Shown here piece by piece: positions 59,136 through 64,000 of a stretch of 64,000 nt of DNA. The stretch's first letter is position 1; the number at the start of each line of letters is the position of its first letter. Position numbers and translations under genes: made by a program. The stretch comes from Brachycybe producta (Eukaryota; Arthropoda; Diplopoda; Playtdesmida; Andrognathidae): positions 17,674,842 through 17,738,841 of the forward strand of contig JAUPFP010000001.1 in assembly GCA_036925085.1 (NCBI GenBank), written 5' to 3'. Below the pieces are notes generated by a model that was given only the letters and a program-made list of their open reading frames with translations, was not told the origin of the DNA and did no database searches.

Positions 59136-59389
59136 AACATTTTCACCCTGTAAAAAATTCAACTGTTGAAAAATAACAGTGTTTGCTATGTAGAAAAGTG
59201 AGCTAATGCATTTCTATTAGTTAGCTAGTAAAACAATCACGTATAGGGAAAAAAAGCCATTCAGTAAAATGCCCACAATTCCAAAGAGTACAAATATTTG
59301 CTAAAAAAGAGGTTTAAAAAAGTTGAAATTGATTCAACATTAGTTTAAACCCTTTTGATGAATATTTGTACCTTTTGCGTTTTTTTAAG

Positions 59390-59651
59390 GTTGTTCTGGT
59401 CGCCATCTTCCTTTTCGTGAGTGAGTGTTTTTTATCGATTTTTCTTCAATTACTCATCAATTCAGGTAAATTAATGCATTTTACTTAGTTGTAGGATATA
59501 TTTAACTATAGTTTAGTTAAAAGTAAGTGGTACATTAAATGTGGTTTTCTCACTTCAATTAGCTATATGTCCAATAAGCGCCTCTAGTGGCAGTAATCTA
59601 AAAGATGGCCCCCTAAAGTTAGCAGACGAAACCTTAAAAATCGCTGCACAG
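59390..59651 (+). other. Possible 5' exons of an unidentified + strand gene
   Basis: A GTCGCCATCTTCC segment (YY1-like, typical near promoters) is followed by TTTTC|GTGAGT, and 59562-59651 is bordered by AATTAG and CAG|GTAAGT with one open frame (...ICPISASSGSNLKDGPLKLA...). No homology was recognised. It could be the first exons of a gene running off the window. Confidence 0.3.
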
Positions 59652-59824
59652 GTAAGTTTTTTTTACCGTTTTCTCGCAAATTACTGGCCCAATTTTTGTG
59701 AATTCTTGAAAAATAAAGACAAAAGTACTAGTTTCACAACCATGCATTAGTTTTTTAATATTTCACATTGTTTTGATAGCAGTAAATCTGAGGTTAGGGA
59801 TGACACAGCACTGGATTTACCAGT

Positions 59825-59843
59825 GTGTATGTGTGTGTGTGTC

Positions 59844-59884
<41 letters not shown>

Positions 59885-59902
59885 ATGCATGTGTGTGTGT
59901 GT
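59825..59902. repeat. (GT)n microsatellite
   Basis: GT run with a few interruptions. Confidence 0.9.
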
Positions 59903-60667
59903 ATTTAGCGTAACATTTTTCAGTTGTTAAATGTAGTATTTTTTACAGTATACTAGCCAGTAAACTAGTAACGTAAATATGCATGAAATTCTCAATTGTG
60001 TATGTATTTGAACCATTTTCTTTAGTGTAAGAAATGAACTAACAAACGTGCTCAGAAAATAACCATATTTTCACACTACATTTGCAGGTGATATTTGAAT
60101 TAGTTCTAATACACAATGCATGTTGCATGTGATATGTTCATAAATAAGGGTCTTATGCAATGTACACTATGTAATATGAATTGTTTACTATCGTGATTGG
60201 CAAAAAATGAAAAAATGTTGAATTTTTGGAAATGGATTATTTTTAACGTTAACGATGCATCTGCTGATTTGACACAAAAAATCGATTAATCTATTATTTG
60301 AACTGATTTTTAAAGATTTTGTAGTTTTTGTAGTTTGCTTTCACCAGTAGAGGCTCTGTTTATGTAAATGTTTAATTTCAGACTCATGTTGTATTGAATT
60401 CATTCTCACTGCTCACTCTGCTCAGCTCAGTGTACAGTGACACTGATGTATACTTATATAGTGTAGTTGTACTAAGAGTCTAAGTAAACAGCTAGTGTCA
60501 CATGGAAAAATTCAGTCGATGCAACAGAACTGTCAAAATAAAAAGTAATTGAATAATTATTGTCAACAAAAGTTTGATTGTCAATAATTGAGCAATCCCC
60601 ATCCCTACTTCACTATAAAATAGAGATGTGAATAAAATTAATCCTTATTCCATAGAAACATCGTTAA

Positions 60668-61530
60668 AGATTATCCAGGCATGATTAAAGAAGCAAAAGA
60701 AAAACCAAAGTGAGCTGCACCAAAGAACACACCTATGTTGAAGCAAAAAGCAAGTGAAAATGGGCGTGGACCATCACAGAAGTTATCTGGGGAGTTAATT
60801 TCTTCCTGGTTTGAGCAGACCTTGAACCAAGAACCTAAAGATGTCAACTTGAGTGATGTAAATTTTTTTACTAAGGAGACTATCAAGATACGAGACACCT
60901 GGAGTTATACCTATACTAGAAGAGCAAAATTCTAAATGCTGGTATTTGGATATCAGAAAGTTTGCTGCAGATAATAAATTTACAAAAGGAGCCTGTGTAC
61001 CCATGAAATTATTTGTACATTTACTTGCAGTATTTTAAGATATTCCAAATAAGCTTGTTGAACTCAATTTTTATGATTATCCAGATTTTAAAGATTATCC
61101 AGGTATGAGTAAAGAAGCAAAAGAAATGCCAAAGTGAGCTGCACCAAAGAACACACCTGTGTTGAAGCAAAAAGCAAGTGAAAATGAGCCTAGACCATTA
61201 CAGAAATCATCTGGGGAATTAATTTCATCCTGGTTTGAGCAAATCTTGAACAAAGAACCTAAAGATGACAACTTGAGTGATGTGAATTTTATTACTAAGG
61301 AGACTATCAAGATACGAGACACCTGGAGTATACGCATACTAGAAGAGCAAAATTCTGAATGCTGGTATTTGGATATCAGAAAGTTTGCTGCAGATAATAA
61401 ATTTACAAAAGGAGCCTGTGTACCCATGAAATTATTTGTACATTTACTTGCAGTATTTCAAGATATTTCAAATAAGCTTGTTGGACTTGATTTTTCTTTT
61501 AAAATATCTCGTTTTCTGTGGATCAAATGA
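60668..61530 (+). repeat. Tandem duplication of an unidentified coding-like unit
   Basis: Two copies, offset about 424 bases and roughly 90% alike by eye. Both encode ...LKQKASEN..P..QK.SGELISSWF...NLSDVNF.TKETIKIRDTW..., and the second stays open through CWYLDIRKFAADNKFTKGAC to 61530. Both carry the same TGA just upstream (after ...KEKPK / KEMPK). The first copy is broken by a frameshift after RDTWS. Family not recognised. Confidence 0.55.
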
Positions 61531-61549
61531 TGATTCTTTTGTGCATTTT

Positions 61550-61690
61550 CTAAATCAAGCATGTCAAACTTGCGGCCCACAGCAAATATTTTTGCGGCCC
61601 AGCCAATATAACAGTATGTAATAAAAGTTTTAATAAAAATTTCATACTGTACATTTCAAAATAAAATTATGTTTGTGGCCCCATAAACTT
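61550..61690. mobile_element. hAT-like terminal fragment
   Basis: The wording catgtcaaacttgcggccca is typical of hAT/Charlie-type ends, and ttgtggccccataaactt follows. Borders are not definable. Confidence 0.35.
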
Positions 61691-61699
61691 AGGCCTTGT

Positions 61700-62585
61700 T
61701 TATTATGACATGTTTATTATAACATGTAAATAATAAAGAAACATGTTTACTCAATAGCCCTAATACTTTGTAACAAAATGGGACAGTTTATGTCATATAT
61801 GCAATGTTCATCATATACATTGTCAGCAACTTTTAAACATGTTAATAACACTGAAATAATTGACTTTAGGGTATATTTTCAATCAATTGGTGATCAGCTT
61901 TTTAATATAAATGAATAGTGTCATGAAATGAGAGTATGCTTTCAATTATGTGTTCATATCCATTTTATCAAAAGCATGGTTGTTCAATCAGACAATGAAC
62001 CAGAAGTGACATATGAATTAATTATTACATCATACTTTTGAAGTAACATGAAGTGAATAATGAATAGAGACCAAATAATACAGGAGCTAGAATGTAGTGA
62101 AAATCAAATTCAAAATTGCATTTTTTGCAAAAATGCATTTTTTGAGTTTTACATGTTTTTATGCATTTTTCAAGTTTGTGTGGTAATATTACTCTTGTAA
62201 TGTCTTTATGCTTTTTCCCATTATTTTAAATCATTTCATAGGCATTTTATAAATATTTTTGAACTGTTTTAATGTTTAGCTATGATTTTGTTGTTTTAGA
62301 GTTTAGGCCTATGCAGGTTATACTTACATGTATGTATTTTTTTCATTTTGTTAGTTGTATAGAGCTCAATTTTATTATCACACTTCCAAAGTTGAATTTA
62401 AGTCTTCGATTTTATATAAAAGGGATTATTATAGATTATTTATGGAGATACTGGTGGGTTTCCTTTTTCAAAAGTTAGGCTGATTTATAATACCACCATT
62501 TGTCTTGTATTAATATTCACATTGCTTCATGTTAGCAATATTGAAGTTATGTGGGTTGCTTGAGTTGAATATTTTTTAAATCATT
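61700..62585. other. AT-rich stretch without recognised feature
   Basis: No gene. A 68-codon frame at 62272-62478 is probably chance. A small inverted repeat gcattttttgcaaaaatgc lies near 62120. Confidence 0.5.
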
Positions 62586-62589
62586 TTCA

Positions 62590-62985
62590 AAATGAAACTT
62601 CAGCTAGGGGCACAAGAGGGCATGAGAACTTGTAGAACTCCAAAGGGAAATGTTCTCCAATACTTCCAATCCACATTAGAGAATGTGTTTAAGACCCTAA
62701 CTTAAATATATTTTTTCATGGTTATAAATTTTTTACTGTCAACTTTTTATATAAAAAAATTGTCAAGCTCATATGCAAATGAGGTTAATAAAATTAAAAG
62801 TTCATCTACCAATCACAGGGCTCCAATGATTCCCAATGAGAGAGAATTTGTATAAAAGGCAAACATTTTGGCTAAAATGAGGTAGACAGCAGAGGACCTG
62901 CATCCAACAGCCTCGCTCTCAGGAGAATCCTGGACTCTGGAATGACAAGGGAGAGCTGGGTATGATGTTTCAGTTGGAAACTGGA
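62590..62985 (+). repeat. LTR-like repeat, copy 2, with TATA box
   Basis: Inverse match of the window start up to about 62850, then tataaaaggc at 62852 and downstream sequence with ctcgctctcagg, as in a retroelement U3-R region. Continues into the minisatellite. Confidence 0.55.
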
Positions 62986-63470
62986 TGGTCTTTTTGATAT
63001 ATAAGAAACCATGATCTTATGATTGTCGGTTTTTTATCAGAAGATACATAAGCTACCATAATCATCTGATTGTCGGTCTTTTTGTCTGATGATACATATG
63101 TTACCATGATCTAAGGATTGTTGGTCTTTTTGTCTGATGATACATAAGTTACCATGATCTAAGGATTGTCAGTCTTTTTGTCTGATGAATCAGTGATGAT
63201 ACATAAGTTACCATGATCTAAGGATTGTCAGTCTTTTTGTCTGATTGTCGGTCTTTTTGTCTGATGATACATAAGTTACCATGATCTAAGGATTGTCGGT
63301 CTTTTTGTCTGTTGATACATAAGTTACCATGATCTAAGGATTGTCAGTCTTTTTGTCTGATGAATCAGTGATGATACATAAGTTACCATGATCTAAGGAT
63401 TGTCAGTCTTTTTGTCTGATTATACGTAAGTTACCATGATGTTGTGATTGTCGGTTTTTTTATTAGAAAT
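62986..63470 (+). repeat. Minisatellite, about 47-bp unit
   Basis: About nine units of gatacataagttaccatgatctaaggattgtcRgtctttttgtctgat type, two of them partial. It starts about 130 bases downstream of the TATA-like box. Confidence 0.9.
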
Positions 63471-64000
63471 TACCTCTGAAATAAAACTGAAAAATCTACT
63501 AAGTCTATTTGTCAAATCTGGAAGCTACCTACAATGAAGGTGTTTGCTACTTGTATTGTAAGTCACTGCATTCCTTAATTGTTTTTTACATGTATAGTAT
63601 GTCTCTTTAGTTATAATTTATCCATGATTTTATATATTTTTATATTATAAGTAAGCATATAATTTTGCTCTGTATGCATTCATGACTAAGATTTAAGTGC
63701 TCATTTTTATATAGTACTGGCTTTTGTACCCGGGTTTTAAAATCAAAGATTTAAACTCACATTTTTAAACAAGTTTTTAAACTTAAATTTCTCCGAAAAA
63801 GATCAAGGTTAGTGTTAAGACACGGCAACTGTGACAAAAAACCGCACCCCTTTCACAGCCAAGCAAAAAAATTCTGTAGCTCTATATACACTTTTGCAGG
63901 TTCCTAGAATTTCGCACTTTTTCATTCAGGTTCGTAATTTTTTTAAAATAAAATGGTTTGCCTATTAGGGATGGCCATTGATTGTATAGAAATATCGATA
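63471..64000. other. Window end, no gene
   Basis: AATAAA at about 63481 could be the polyadenylation signal of the LTR-like unit. The last 37 bases begin tagggatggcc, like a hAT terminus cut by the window edge. Confidence 0.35.

Noticed and set aside
1..64000. CRISPR array, operon or prokaryotic defence system
   Set aside because: The window is eukaryotic: spliced genes, LTR and non-LTR retroelements, Helitrons; the tandem arrays have no spacer structure.

Overview
This is an AT-rich animal genome window. It carries spliced, intron-containing genes and a dense, diverse load of mobile elements: a Ty3/Gypsy element, a CR1/jockey-type LINE, an R2-like LINE fragment, Tc1, hAT-type and TTAA-type MITEs, and non-autonomous Helitrons. 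The gene content fits a metazoan, and an invertebrate deuterostome (tunicate- or amphioxus-like) is my best guess. The species cannot be fixed from the sequence. No prokaryotic feature is present.

Two host genes are recognisable and convergent. A sphingosine kinase gene runs on the + strand from 6758 to 14551: six coding exons, every splice phase consistent, 632 codons, with the diacylglycerol-kinase-type catalytic motifs. A homologue of FBF1, the ciliary transition-fibre coiled-coil protein, runs on the - strand from 58445 down to 17360: twelve coding exons and about 906 codons spread over about 41 kb. Their 3' ends face each other about 2.8 kb apart. Introns that escaped insertion are only about 66-72 bp. 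Several long ones shrink to 60-67 bp once the inserted element is subtracted, so transposons explain much of the gene length.

Layout: 1-6.4 kb holds old repeats, including a Gypsy integrase relic, an R2-like fragment, a Helitron and a hAT-type MITE split by a palindromic TTAGGGC-motif element. 6.4-14.6 kb is the sphingosine kinase gene with TTAA-flanked fold-back MITEs in its introns. 14.8-17.1 kb is the intergenic gap with one TTAA MITE and one hAT element with a perfect 8-bp target duplication. 17.4-29.1 kb holds the 3' eight FBF1 exons, interrupted by a solo LTR, an inverted-duplicated Tc1 and a LINE tail. 29.6-32.8 kb is a decayed LINE. 36.3-48.4 kb is a young 12-kb Ty3/Gypsy element in an FBF1 intron, antisense to the gene and visibly GC-rich. 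48.8-57.5 kb is a pile of MITEs, a run of head-to-tail Helitrons and a large TTAGGGC-motif minisatellite. 57.5-64 kb holds the FBF1 first coding exon, palindromic MITEs, a possible exon of an unknown + strand gene, a tandem-duplicated unidentified reading frame, and an LTR-like promoter followed by a minisatellite.

The most interesting system is the Gypsy element. Its 5' leader contains about 15 short hairpins at roughly 72-nt spacing whose stems vary in a compensatory way. Its gag-pol junction carries a slippery heptamer, a 7-nt spacer and an 11-bp stem-loop in exactly the geometry of a programmed -1 frameshift. Downstream of integrase lies about 2.9 kb of extra coding-like sequence ending in a globular domain that may be a degenerate C48/Ulp1-like fold.
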